Both the position numbers and the translations under genes were made by a program. Of a stretch of DNA of 43,424 bases, positions 21,954 to 33,784 are shown in pieces (the first letter of the stretch is position 1; every line of letters starts with the position of its first letter). The notes below the pieces were generated by a model. The model was given only the letters and a program-made list of their open reading frames with translations. It was not told the origin of the DNA and did no database searches. Source of the DNA: Vitrella brassicaformis (Eukaryota > Sar > Vitrellaceae); the NCBI GenBank assembly GCA_001179505.1, contig CDMY01000573.1, positions 1 through 43,424 on the forward strand, written 5' to 3'.

Positions 21954-24357
21954 ATGCGGAAGGGGAAGGGCGAGGAGAAGGAGTTTGACTGGTCCACTGC
22001 CACATTCAAGAAGTTCCTGCTCAAGATCTCCTACATCGGGACCAACTATGCCGTCAGTCAGTCACTCACCGGCACAACCCACACAGAGATGCATCAATCC
22101 ATTCCCTGTGCTCGCCTCACATCTACATTGTGGTCTCTCTCTGAGTGTGGCATGCAGGGCCTGGCCCATCAGCTGCCGTCATCGTCGGCTCCCTCATCCA
22201 GCGAGGCAGTGTCGGCTGCGGAGAACGTGCCGACAGTTGAAGGGGAGCTGATGAAGGCATTCCTCAAGACTAAACTCATCAAGGACGTCCAGAGCTGGTG
22301 AGAGATATCGACTCATTCATTGCAATCAATGCCGGGACCTTCTGCGTGTGGGATTGGATGTGTGTGTATTGGACGTGCAGTGGTTTCTCTCGGTGCGGTC
22401 GGACAGATAAGGGCGTCCATAGCAGCGGCAACTATGTGGCACTCTTCCTCAGAACCAAGTACCCAAAAAGAGGAGCATCGAGGCAGGCAGGCTGCTGCAT
22501 CTCTCTAATCGTGCCTTTGTTTTTGTCACACACTCGAGGCCGAAGCCGGCACACCCTGACGGTTCGCAGACATGCACACACAATGGCCGGCCGCGTGGCA
22601 GTTGACATCGTGCTGTGCTGCATGTGCTGTATCGGCTGGTTCAGACCACTACAACTACGCGCAGGTCATCAATGGTGTGCTGCCCCCCGACATCCGCGTG
22701 CTGGCATTCAAGCCAGTGCCTGACGACTTTGACGCAAGGTGATTGATACTCATGCATGGACTGCTCGATCAGTGAATGAGTGGAGTGTCCCCTCTCCCTC
22801 CCTCCGTCCCTCCCTCCCTCTCTGTCTGTCTGTCTCTCTCTCTGTCTGTCTGTATGTGTGTGTCAGGTTCAACTGTCTGCGGCGTGTCTACAAGTATTTC
22901 TTCGTCCCTTTTGGCATGGACCTCGCCCTCATGAACCAGGCAGCGCAGCACTTCGTAAGTCCACACAGTCAGCATACGAACGAAAGACCAGCTAGCTGCA
23001 CATGGGGCAGCCCTCTCTGCATGGCCATCCCCTGGCTGACTTTGCAGGTCGGCGAGCATGACTTCCGCAACTTCTGCAAGCTCGATGAAAACGTGCAGCA
23101 CTTCACGTGAGCAACACAACACCTGTTTGCACACCGGCAGACAGGCAGTGGATAGTCCCCGGCCTGCCTCGACCGTTCGTCCGCTTAGGCGTCGGATCAC
23201 ATCGATTGTGATTGAGCCGTGCGATGCCAACACGGCCGTGGCGACATTTACGGGAACGGCCTTCCTCTGGCATCAGGTAGGCAGCAGGCCAACACGCAAG
23301 CCATCGGTTGATTGGCATGGTACATGCACCTGTCAGATTCGGTGTATGGTGTCGGTCCTGATGCTGGTTGGACGAGGGCTTGAGCAGCCATCCGTCATCG
23401 CTGACCTCCTAGACGTCGACAAGCATCCGCAGAAGCCACAGTAGGAGCAAATGTGAGACTGCACCAAGACCTTCTCCATGAGCGTCGATTGTGGTGTGGT
23501 GTGTCAGGTATGAGTTGGCTGACCCTGCGGGCCTTGTTCTGTTTGATTGCTTCTTCGAAGGTCGGCCGGCGGACCGGGAGGGACTCGTGTCAGTGCGTTT
23601 GCCTTGGCCAACCAGCGACACACCGGCATGGCATTCTTCCTGCCCTGCCAGGCATTCATTTTGACACGAGTGAACACCAACAGGGGCCCAGGAGGCCTGC
23701 CGACACATTCAAGGTAAGGTGGGTTGCACATGCTCACGAAAACAGAGAGATGGATGGCACAACCAACCATGGGGTCGTTCCTTCACGGCTGCCGTGTGTG
23801 CGTGCGTGTGTATGTGTGTGTGTGTGTGTGTATGTGTGTTTTCCTTCCTTGCTGCTGTAGGATATGTATGTCAACCATGTCCGGAACGCCGCTGTCTGCC
23901 GCTGCCTCGCGGGCGTCCCATCCGCCCCGACCGGCCAGCCCCCACAGGAGGCCTCTTGTGCGGCATTTCCCGGCATCCAAGGCATGGAGACGGCCTCCCA
24001 CCGACCACCAGCCCGATACAGACCTCTCATGGGTGAGTCAACCTTCACACATTCACCTACTGCCTCGGTCAGCGACTCTTCAGCTATTAGTGGTTGTGTT
24101 GCTTTGGTGGCCCAACAGATCGGCCCACGAGCACGAGCTATGACGAGCGCCTGGCGAAACTGAGAGAGAAAAAGAGGCAGACAAGTCAGGGCAAGACGGC
24201 CGACATGCCTGTGGATGGTGGGGATGAGCGCATGGAGGATGGTGGGGGTGGAAAGGGGACTGGGAAGGACGAGCCAGTGTCAGATGGTGACAGAGACAAA
24301 GACAGGGGTGATGTCAAGAGGGCACGGACACACGAGGGCTCGACGGGAGAGGGATAG
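21954..24357 (+). CDS. PUS3: tRNA pseudouridine synthase, Pus3/Deg1 type
   Basis: Twelve exons give about 435 residues: 21954-22052, 22158-22297, 22381-22490, 22645-22738, 22867-22954, 23048-23106, 23189-23276, 23337-23440, 23508-23560, 23652-23713, 23861-24032, 24119-24357. TruA-family signs are KISYIGTNYAGLAHQ at the start, SRCGRTDKGVHS with catalytic Asp (D89), GVLPPDIRVLA, YKYFF, VGEHDFRNFCKLD and FLWHQIRCMVSVLMLVGRG. The GEHDFRNFCK form is typical of Pus3/Deg1, which makes pseudouridine at positions 38 and 39 of the tRNA anticodon arm. The C-terminal 60 residues are charged and Gly-rich, ending in KRARTHEGSTGEG, perhaps a nuclear localisation tail. The exon 3/4 border has no GT donor in the right phase; the best fit is a GC donor at 22491, so that junction is tentative. 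Start chosen at the first ATG; upstream extension possible. Confidence 0.85.
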
Positions 24358-25060
24358 CAGCAGCGGGGGATGAGCAGAGTGTTGATGTGTTTATTCCGTT
24401 CGCCGCGGTGGGGTGGGTGGGAACAAAGACAGACATGGATGACCACACATTATAGGGTGTGCATCAATCAGTCACTGCATGGTCACAGGGTCCCTGCAGG
24501 GTCGATCATGGGCGGCTGCATGGCGAACGCGCCTCCCTGCCCTGCCCTCCCCTCTTGCCCTGGTACACAGACCACACATACCAATCATACCAATATATTC
24601 TGCATCCATGGAAATAAATAGCAATAACACCAACCGATGAGTATACAAGACAGACAGACACACCAAGAGATCGGCAGGGATGCAGGCAGGCAAGCAGGCA
24701 GCGTAAAAGTACACACATCGTCTCGTCCCCCATCCACACACACAGCAAATTGTCAGGCGGTCGGTCGCCACCCGCAGTAACTGCGTATAGTGTAGAGGCG
24801 GACGGACACAAACACGCTGCTTCCACCAATGGGCACAAATGAATGCCGTGGCATTGCATTGGCAACGGCTGGCTGCTTGGAAAAAAGCTGAGCTACAAGA
24901 CAGACAAAACCCTCCCGGTTGCAAGCAAAAGGAAGGTCCGAGGAGTACAAATGACCACGATCGTCGAGGCGAGTCGAGGCGAGGCAACCAGGGCTGCGCT
25001 GATACGCAGCGGGCAACTGGGGACGAAGGGAGGGGGATACCTCACTCAGTCACTCACCCC
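24358..25060. other. Convergent intergenic region
   Basis: Separates the 3' ends of the Pus3-like and formin genes. It contains CAGG/GACA simple repeats near 24650-24700 and no supportable gene. Confidence 0.6.
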
Positions 25061-28000
25061 TCATCTGTCTGTCGCCGCCCTCTCCCCCTCCCCTCTCTCT
25101 CCCTCTCCCTCTCCATCCTGCCCTCCCTGCCTGACTGCCTTTCCGCTGAGAGCAATGGCCTGCGCTCTCAGAGGGGCGGGATTCTTCCACGGCACAGGTA
25201 CCGCCGCAGTCACCGAGTCCGACAGTGTCCGATCACCCCTAGCCGGGCTCCTGACACCATCCACCACCTCTGCTGGCCGTGGCGGCGCCTCGACAGTGAC
25301 GAGCGGCACTGCTGCCGGGTGGTCCGACATCGCCCGATCTCTCTCCTCATCCCTCACCTCCCTCACTCTCACAGGAGCGTTGAGCGTCTTTGTGTGGAGG
25401 CTCAGGGGCGGGGACCCCTGTGGGTAGTGCCGGTGGCGGGAGAGATACAGCGAGTGGTCCAGCATCCTGTTGGACGCCCGCAGAGACGGCCGGCCATCCG
25501 CTGGCGCGTCATGGATCGACCGGTATGGCGAGACGGGAGACAGCCCGCCGGACCGGAACGGTCTGCCGCGGCCGGGGGGCGGTGGCTGGGGGGTCATGGG
25601 CAGGCGGATGCGATGGGTTCTATCCACTGGCGGGACGGTGTCGTCGTCTCTGTCATCCTCATCTCCGTCAGGCTCCAGCTCCATCTCACCCGTGGCGGGG
25701 TTGTAGACCATGGCCCCCTCGACCCGTGCCAGACGGAAGTCCAGCCGTCCTTTGCCCCCCTCGCGCCGCTCGGTGGGCGACGCTGGCGGAGGAAGGCGGT
25801 AGGGGGGAGGCAGGTCCGCAGAGGCCGCATGGGGCCGCGACTCAGGGAGGTCATCCCCGTCCGAGTGCGTCTCTCTGGGGTTCTCTCCGTGTCTCGCTGG
25901 CTGCTCAGCGCCACCTCTGTCGGTTTGTGGTCTCGCCTCCTGCTTGCTGTCGTCGGCCAGCCCCTTCTTGCCATTGGCTGGAGGCTTGACAGCAATGGTC
26001 ACTTTGGGGGGCGCCTTCGGTGGCGCTTTGGGACGTCTGGGCGGCTCTGGTGGGGCCGACACACGAGCAGCTGCTGTTGGCGGCAGCTTGGGCGACACTC
26101 GCTCAGCCTCGCCCGCCTTGATGACCTCTTCCACTGCACCGCTGTCGCCGTCATTGCCGTGTCGCTCCTCGGCTTCGTCGAATGAGACCATCTTGCTAGG
26201 CTTGGACGTGTCGACCGCCTTGGGGTGCTTGGGGGTGCCCTCCACGCCCAGCCTGGCGAATGGCGACGAGAGGCCGTCGGGTCGGTCCTCGAGCCCCGGG
26301 TGGCTGTCGTTGGACGGGGGAGACGCCTCGGGCGACTCCTGGCATGATGACTCCTTGTCTCTGTCCGACCGGTCCTTCTTGTGGTGGTGGTGGTTGTGGG
26401 GGCCGCTGGAGTGGCGGCGGGCCAGTCGCTCGGCTCGCTCGCGCTCGGCCTTCTCGCGCTGCTCCTTACGGACCTGCACAGGGGAGGGGTGCCAGAGTGA
26501 TCAGTACACACAAGTGCTGCATCGGCTGGGCAGTGTGGTGGGAGGGGAGAGTGCCACTGACTGACTGACTGACCTTCGCATAGATGTTCTCCTTGCGGGC
26601 CTTGTTGAGCTCATCGCGGAAGGCGCCGAACTTGGCCAAAATGTCGACGGCCGGCTGACGGACGGCAGAACCAAACAATACACACACACACACACACACA
26701 GAGGGTCATGATCACGGATAGTGGGAGGCTGCAGTCTCGTGTGTTTTGTTTGCCCACCGTTCTTCGTTCGGCGAAGAGCGGCGGCAGCTCTTTGCAAAGC
26801 GCTTCGAGCTCCTCCAGACGGGCTTTGAGCTTCAACAGATCATGGTCCGCATCCTGCACACACCACACAGGACACAGACTTGTGTGTGCATGTGTGTGCT
26901 GAGAGTCTGCTGAGACTCCCTCGCCTTAATGAAGGTTTCCATGGCGTCCTTAAATTTGGGCTCGTAGTTGTGAGCGTCGATCTCCGTCTTGACCGTCCGC
27001 ACCGACCCATCCAGCGCCTTGAGCCGTTTCTTCTCCTCCTCTATCTCCACCTGCACACACACACGCACTCGCACGTGTGAGGAGTGCTCCCACTCCCCAG
27101 GCCGCCCCTCCCTCACCTTAGACGCGTCTACACATGGCTGGAGGTCGTCGAGGATGGCCCACGCGGCGGGATACTGCTCGTCGATCAGCGCGGCGATGAA
27201 CCGCAGCATCGACGTCGACCTGTCCACGGACTGGATCTTGCTCAGCAAGCCCAGGGCGTCCAGCGAAAAGCCACGCACACCACCTACACACATCCACACA
27301 CACAGAGCACATTGCTCGGTGCACCATCAGCGTGTGTTGGGGCTGGGCAGGTGGGCCTTTACCTACCTCTGTTGGTTCCGTGGTTGAGGTAGTTGCCGGC
27401 CCGCAGCACCACGCCGAGGACCATCCGGAGGGCAGTGGATCTCTTGATGCGGCTGATGGCATCGGTGACGCAGGCGAACTTCTCCTCCAGACCCTGACGC
27501 TCGTCCTTGAACGTCCCACGACTGACCGACCAACACACAATGGCACAAACACGGAAAACCCTCCCTGCCTGCCTCGCTCTCTCACCAGATGCAGCACTGC
27601 GCCCGCTGCTTGAACCGGTCGATTGTCAGCAGGTCCTTCAGGAATGCCTCACCCTGACATGCACACCCACACCCATACAACACCATGACCTCTGCTGCCC
27701 GTGAGATCCCTCCCCGTTGTCACTTCTCAGTCACCTTGGCGAGTGGCGGTGTGTCAGGTCCGGGGAGGAAGGCGTCGAGCTGTTTCTTCTCTTCGTCGGT
27801 TGGGTAGACGTCCATGAGTGCCCTCAGGTTGTCGAGAGGGAAGCTCGAGAGGTCCAGCTCCATGACACACGTCCGCACGGGCTCAACCGACTTGATGCCA
27901 AGACCGTTGAGCATAATCTCCAGGTTGGACGATCGCTTTGTGTCGAGGATGTTCGTCACCTTCACACACACATGCAGAGTGGAGTGATGGATGTGTGGTT

Positions 28001-31000
28001 TGTTGGTTGGTTGGCTGTGTCGACACACACCGACTTACTTACCGCTTTGCGTTTGTTGCCCGGCGTGAGTGCGCTCTTCGCCTTGGCCTCCTCTTCTGCC
28101 TTGTCTGAAAAGAAAAGCTCCGTGAACGACTGAACGAAGGAACCAACACACACAGACGGTGTGTACGATGGACTCCCACTGTGTCTCTCTGTGTGTCCCT
28201 GCCTCTACACTCACGCTATAGTTAATGGTGAGTTTGGCCGGTTTGACGGGTCTGGGCCCCTTGGACGGCGTCGACTTGGCGTGGCTGGGCGACCTGCTGG
28301 CCACCGGCGGCTCCTCCTCAGCATCATGGTGACCCTCGTCGACCTCCTTGACCACTTCGAACGCCGGCGGCAGCTTGGCCTCGTCCACCAACAGAGTCTC
28401 CCACAACGTCCCTAGCGTCTGCACAACACAACACAAGACAACACAAGACACACAGACTCTCAGTGCTCACCTGTCAGTCTGTCCGTTGGTGTGCACCCAC
28501 CTTGTTATCCGAAACGGCCTGCCACTGCACGCGCTTGCCCGTCTTGCCGGGCGGCGGGGCGGGGCCGAAGTCTACGGGCGGCAACTCCACTGATGGTGCG
28601 CCACCGAACTTGCCGAACTTTCCTGGCGCCTTGCCCTTGCTGATCGGCGGACCCTTCTTAGGCAGACGCTTGCCCATTGGCGGAGGGGGCCTCGCTGGCG
28701 ACGCTGCCGGGGTGCTCACAGGGGTGGTCTCCCTTGCCCCCGATGGCACCTCTCCGTCAGACTCTGCCGCAGCTGCCGGTGCCTTGGCCCTGACCATGGG
28801 AGGTGGGCGTGGCGGTGCCGCGCCTGGCGGCCTCCCGGGTGGAGCAGCCCCTGGCGGCCTCGCAGCTGGCGGAGCTGAGCCTGGCGGACGGCCGGGCGGT
28901 CTCGCACCAGGAGGCCTCTTGGGTGGCAACGCCTCGCCACCCCCTGCCTGCGGCGGCAGTGACGTTGGTGCAGACGCATCTTGTGGTAAGGGCACCTCGA
29001 CCATCGGTGGCCGGCTCGGAGGGGGGCCAGGGGGACGGGAGCCAGGCGGTCTTGATGGCATTGGCGGCACCTGTGCGGTGGTGGCCGTGGGAGGTGGTCC
29101 CGGAGGCTTTGCTCCAGGTGGCCGGCAGGGAAGAGGGGGAGCTGGCGCTGGGGCGGTCGCTGACGGAACGACCTCTGACGCCGAATCACTAGCAGCTAGC
29201 GGCGGCCTCTTGGGCGGTGGCCCGGGAGGTCTTGCACCCGGTGGCCTCATCGGTGGCCGCATTTTTGGCACCACAATGCCCTCCGACACGTCCACCTCAT
29301 CGGCAGCCGTCGGTGTCCCCACTGGCGGCGGTCCAGGGGGTCGTGCACCGGGTGGCCTCGCAGGCCTGACTGTGGCGGGAGGTGGGCCGGGAGGGCGCAC
29401 CGGGCCCGATGTTGTTGTGTCTTGTGTGGGGGGTGATGGTGGCGGCCTCGATGGACATGGGCCCGGTGGCCGAGCGTTGGGTGGTCGCACGGGAGCACGG
29501 AAAGGGAGAGGCAGCGAGGGGGGCGCAGGTGCAGCGACGGCTGCTTGGTGGGAGTCGTCAGCCGGTGCTGATGGTGGCTCCTCTGTGGGCGGTGCTGACG
29601 ACGACTGCGTGGGTGGCGGGCCGGGTGGTTTGGCGCCAGGGGGACGCACAGGGGGCCTACGGGGAGGGCGTGGTGGGGGTCTTGTCGGCGACGAGGCAGG
29701 AAGGAGAGGGGCTGACACATCCTGACCTGGAAAGGTGGAGAGATCGATCATCAGGACAGACAGGACACACGGAATGTGAAACCTCAGCTGCACAGCGTGT
29801 GCATCGTGTGCATCGTTTCTCCCAACCTTGTGCCGGCGCTTCCGTTGCAGCGCCTGCCTCCGGCTCTCCCTGTGGTGCGATGGGGGCCACTGATGACGCC
29901 AACACACTCGCCACTTGGCTGTCCATATCGCCGAGGTCCCTGACCAACTCGCCCAGTGCCGCCAAGGCCTGACTTATCCTCTCGGCTGTCTCGGTGCTGG
30001 TGCCGGGGGCAGCGAACTCGCTCGTTGGCGACGCTGTGGTGGTGGTTGGTCCGGATGCTGACGTGAGGACCGACTCGAGGCCCTTGACCTTCGGCACCAC
30101 AGACGCAACCCGCTGCAAGGAAGGAGCGACAAATACATAAATGGGTCAGGCAGTCGGTCAGTCCCAAAGGCATCCATGTCATGTGATTCTCACTCACCTC
30201 GCGGAAAGCCTCCAGCAATGCCCTCGGTGCGACATCCATGACACCCTTTGGGAACGTCTCGCCTCTGCCGACCTTGCCCAACTTGGCCCTGCCCTTGGGC
30301 GGCGGGGGCGACAGCTGGGGCGACCCTCCCTTCTGCACACCACCACCCGCACCCGGGGCCCTGGGCGGCAGCGTCTTCTTGGATGGCGGCCGCCCTTGCG
30401 CAGGGACACATGAGGGCGGCTCGATGGACACGAACCCCTCTGTGTGCCGCGTGGCGCCCGGGTCGACCTGATGCCAGTCGGCCTTGCCGTCGGAGCCCGC
30501 CCCCTTGGTGGCGCTGGAGGTGGGGCTGCCTCCCTCGGACGATGACGGCTCCGTGTCGATCTTGGGGGGGCCCTGCATGGGCTGCTTGCGCTGGCGGCTG
30601 AGGGCCACAGTCTTGTCGTGAATCGACTCTGACACGACACACACGAGAGATGGATGGAAGAAAGAACAGACACGTGGAGCGGCTGGCATGTGTGGTGGTG
30701 CGGTGGGTGGGTGTTTACTGCAGAGGAGGTCTTCTCTTTCGCGCAGGTCGCCGAGTTTCCTCAGCAGCAGCTGTCGGGTGAGAGTGCCAAAGGCCCACCG
30801 CAGCATCGTCTCGCGGGCTTGGGGCAGCAGCCGGCAAAACGTGTTCAACGCAGTCGCCTGCACCCCACACAAAGACAGATCAGCCCTCCCTCTTTCAGTA
30901 CATTCCTGCGGGCCCCCTGGCTCAGTTCACTGGCTGACCTGGTAGAGCTTCTCGAAGACGTCCCCCTGTGTGCGTGCTATGACGAGTATCTTGCGGGCGT

Positions 31001-33552
31001 TTGCGATGGTGGTCTGCAGCTTCTGGCTCATCTCCACCAGAAGGGAATCACCGATAGGCGACGACGATGAACTGCTGCCCGACGAGAAGATCTGCATCTT
31101 GATGGCCTGATTTTATGGTGAGCCACGGCACAGCACAGCACAGTCCAGTACACTTGTGTGTGTGCCTGTTGTCAGCTGGCTCACCGAAACGAGGCCCTTC
31201 CTTTGCGCTTTCTGATTTTGGTTCTGCTGCCCCGTGACTTTGGACTCAATGTCAGTCAGAGTCTCCATCACTTGCCTGATCGATGCGATACATGGGAGGA
31301 GGAATAAGGCGACCACACACAGTCCAGCCACACACTCGCACCATCCCCCCTCCCTGTTGGCTTACGAGCAAGTGGATGAGAGCAGGTTGAAGAGCCTCTG
31401 TGACTGCGTCATGAGGTCCCTCTGGTCGGTGGTGCCCTTCTCCCACTCGTCCAGCACAGACGTCAGCGAAGAGTCGTCGTCGGCCACCACACCCACATCA
31501 CGCGACGAGTAACGCAGCAACTGGCTCTCGAGGAACTCACTCTCCTCGCCGCACGATGAGTCGCCCGGCAGACGCACTCGCGAGCTGGGCGAACCACCAC
31601 TAGACACTGCACACAGACAGCCATCAACACAACACATGGGATGAACACAATGATGAAAGAGGCGGCGAGGCGGCCTGTGTGTGGGGGGTCTGGTCTGGTC
31701 ACTCAGGCACCCACCTGTGTCGATTGCCCCGTCGCCGATCATGACGTACGATCCCTCCGATGACGAATTCTCGAATCTACCCCTGACAGACGCACACAGA
31801 CACCAACACACGTGCCGACACGAAAGCGATGTGATGCTGGCTGGAGTCAGTCAGTGCGATCGATGTACCTCACCTGCCCAGCCCCATGCGATACTGGTGT
31901 AGCTGCTCCTTGAGCCTCTCCAGCTCCTGCGACTGACGCGACACCTCCTCCGATTTCTCACGCAAGGCAGTACCGGCCGCCTCCTTCTCGGCATTGAGGT
32001 TCATGAGGCGGTTCTGGTAGATCTTGATGTCGTCGGCTACCTGCCGGTGCGCGCGCTTCTCCTTGTCCCGCTCCTCACGGACCAGCCGGAGCTGACGATA
32101 CAGCTCGTCAAACGACGTGAATGCCTTGCCGCGGTCCTATCAATCACACGCACACAGAAACAAACACATACCCTCGTCAACACCAGCCATTGTATTTATG
32201 GCCGGCTGGCCCACCGAGTCAGGGTCCGATTTCGCGATGATCCTTAGGTGCTGCAGCTCCTCCTCAGTCTCCTGCGTCATTCGCTTGATGCGCTGCTCGT
32301 ACTCCTCGTCCTTCTCGCGCAGCCGCTCAACCAACTCAGTGTAGGTGAAGGTTGTGGGCTGCCTCGGGTCGCGAGGCTGACGACCAGGGGAGTGCCGGAG
32401 CGGTGGCAGGCCCGGCGATGGCGGGCTGCTCTTGCAGCTGCCGAAGCTGCGGTCGCTCTCGGTGCCGGGTGACAGCCGCTCGCGGATGCTGCCCGACGGG
32501 CGGGGGGAGGGGGTGGGGCCGCGCTCGGGAGGCAGGGCGGGCGACTTGATCTCACGGCCTGCATGGATATATGGGGATGGAGGGGCGAGGGGGAGGGAGG
32601 AAGGAGAGATGTCGTTGATGTGATGTGGTGTGGGTGGCTTTGATGTTCGTACCTGTCATCTGTTCCATGAGCCGTTTAATTTCGCTTTCCTTCTCTTGCA
32701 GCCGGGTGGTCCACGCCTCTTCGTCAGCTATGCGGCGCTGCTCGTACTCCTCGCGCATGAGGCTGAACACAACACACATACAGAACACACAAACACATAT
32801 ATATAACGCACCAGATGACGGACAGCTCTGTGGCTGCATCTCACTCACTTGAGTCGTTCGTCCATCTCCCGCACCCTCTCTTCCCCCACCATGGTAGTGG
32901 GTGTGGCATGGCCAGCTATCGGCCCCGCACCCACACCCACGACCACGGCATCACCATCTTCATCACCATCACCATCACCTCCACACTGCACCTGGGCGTC
33001 TGCCCGCCTGCCGTCCTTGTAGGTCTGGTCGCGATAGCTCTGGATGGTCAGGTTCTTCATCTCGATCGCCCTCGTCAGCGACTCGCAGCTCGTCTGGATC
33101 GCCTGCTTTTCGCGCTGCAGTCTCGCCATGTCGTGCTGCAGCCCCCTGTTCTCCAAATCTAGCTGGTGCACGAGCTGCTCGAGCTCCTTCATGCGCCTGC
33201 GGTCGCTGGCAGACATCAGAGGAGCGGCAGACGGCGTCATGGGCGACTGGAAGGCGGGCTGATTGCTGCTTGCGGCAGGCGACTCCATGGCAGGGGCGGT
33301 GGTGTGACCAGGATCGGCCGCAGGGGGGTGGTCGGATACGGCAGCTGCAGCAGCTGCAGCTGCGGCATCTCCAGGTGGCTGGCCGGCCGCATCTATGGCC
33401 TCGTTGAGATGAGCAAAGGTCTCCTCCTCGTTCGTTGCGTCCGAAGGCTGATCCATGGCCGCTGGCGGCGAGTTCTGCTGCTCGTCGTTGTGACCATTGC
33501 TGTCGGGAGGGGGAGCCTCGCTGAGGTCCTCAGGAGTTTCCTCTCCGTTCAT
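25061..33552 (-). CDS. Large formin (coiled coil-FH1-FH2)
   Basis: About 22 exons and 2,250 residues: 33552-32849, 32762-32653, 32558-32172, 32136-31874, 31782-31715, 31606-31366, 31275-31185, 31106-30939, 30857-30719, 30628-30198, 30112-29827, 29726-28501, 28418-28215, 28129-28043, 27959-27735, 27653-27586, 27521-27367, 27283-27117, 27050-26880, 26853-26758, 26654-26574, 26473-25061. N-terminal 500 residues: acidic/Ala-rich start then coiled coils (RMKELEQLVHQLDLENRGL; EEYEQRIKRMTQETEEELQ). FH1 (about 965-1340) repeats RPPGARPPGPPP and would bind profilin-actin. FH2 (about 1345-1760) shows KRVQWQAV, SFTELFFSDK, LDTKRSSNLEIML, GNYLNHGTNRG, GFSLDALGLLSKIQSVD. The 470-residue tail is basic then Pro-rich. 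Formins nucleate and elongate unbranched actin filaments at barbed ends; apicomplexan formins drive motility. No GBD/DID domain is visible, so control may be unusual. Junction exon 3/4 does not keep phase with the obvious donor (32172); an in-phase donor ten bases earlier is weaker. Confidence 0.85.
28810..29700 (-). repeat. FH1 proline-rich coding repeats
   Basis: Irregular in-frame repeats, most often RPPGARPPGPPP or RPPGAKPPGPPP with spacers of 10-30 Ser/Thr/Ala-rich residues; about ten copies. Each copy combines profilin-type Pro runs with Arg. The antisense strand also stays open because of the repeat. Confidence 0.85.
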
Positions 33553-33784
33553 GACAGATGATGATCAGGAAAGGAGTGGCATTGCGGAGATTTTTCTCCT
33601 GCGCTTATGGCTACCGTCGCTACGGAAAGGTGTCGTCGACGCTCTATCATCCAATCGTTGCTTACTCCGAAAAAGCAGCTTGAAAGTCGCAAAGCTTAGG
33701 GTGCTTCCTGAAACCGCTGCTGTTGCTAAAGGTGCAGGATGCTGTGGAGGCCAGGAGTGAGCAAGATCTGCCCCACCTCCAAAG
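33553..33784. promoter_or_regulatory. Compact divergent promoter
   Basis: 232 bases between the formin and the MPTb-protein starts. It contains GGAGATTTTTCTCC (33588-33601), a small inverted repeat of GGAGA/TCTCC. No TATA-like box is evident. Confidence 0.45.

Noticed and set aside
22781-22866. CCCT/TCTG tandem tract as a possible functional repeat array
   Set aside because: Simple-sequence intron between two well-supported Pus3 exons; irregular units and no spacers, so not a CRISPR or satellite array.
24839-26185. 448-codon plus-strand open frame
   Set aside because: Antisense of the formin C-terminal exon; its composition is Arg/Trp-rich with no domain, and it overlaps in-phase minus-strand coding sequence.
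28463-29725. 420-codon plus-strand open frame rich in Gly
   Set aside because: It is the antisense of the formin FH1 Pro codons (CCN/GGN). The minus frame has the recognised domain order and splice borders.
33310-33370. GCAGCT repeat as a possible mobile element end
   Set aside because: It is an in-frame poly-Ala tract of formin exon 1, without terminal repeats or target duplication.
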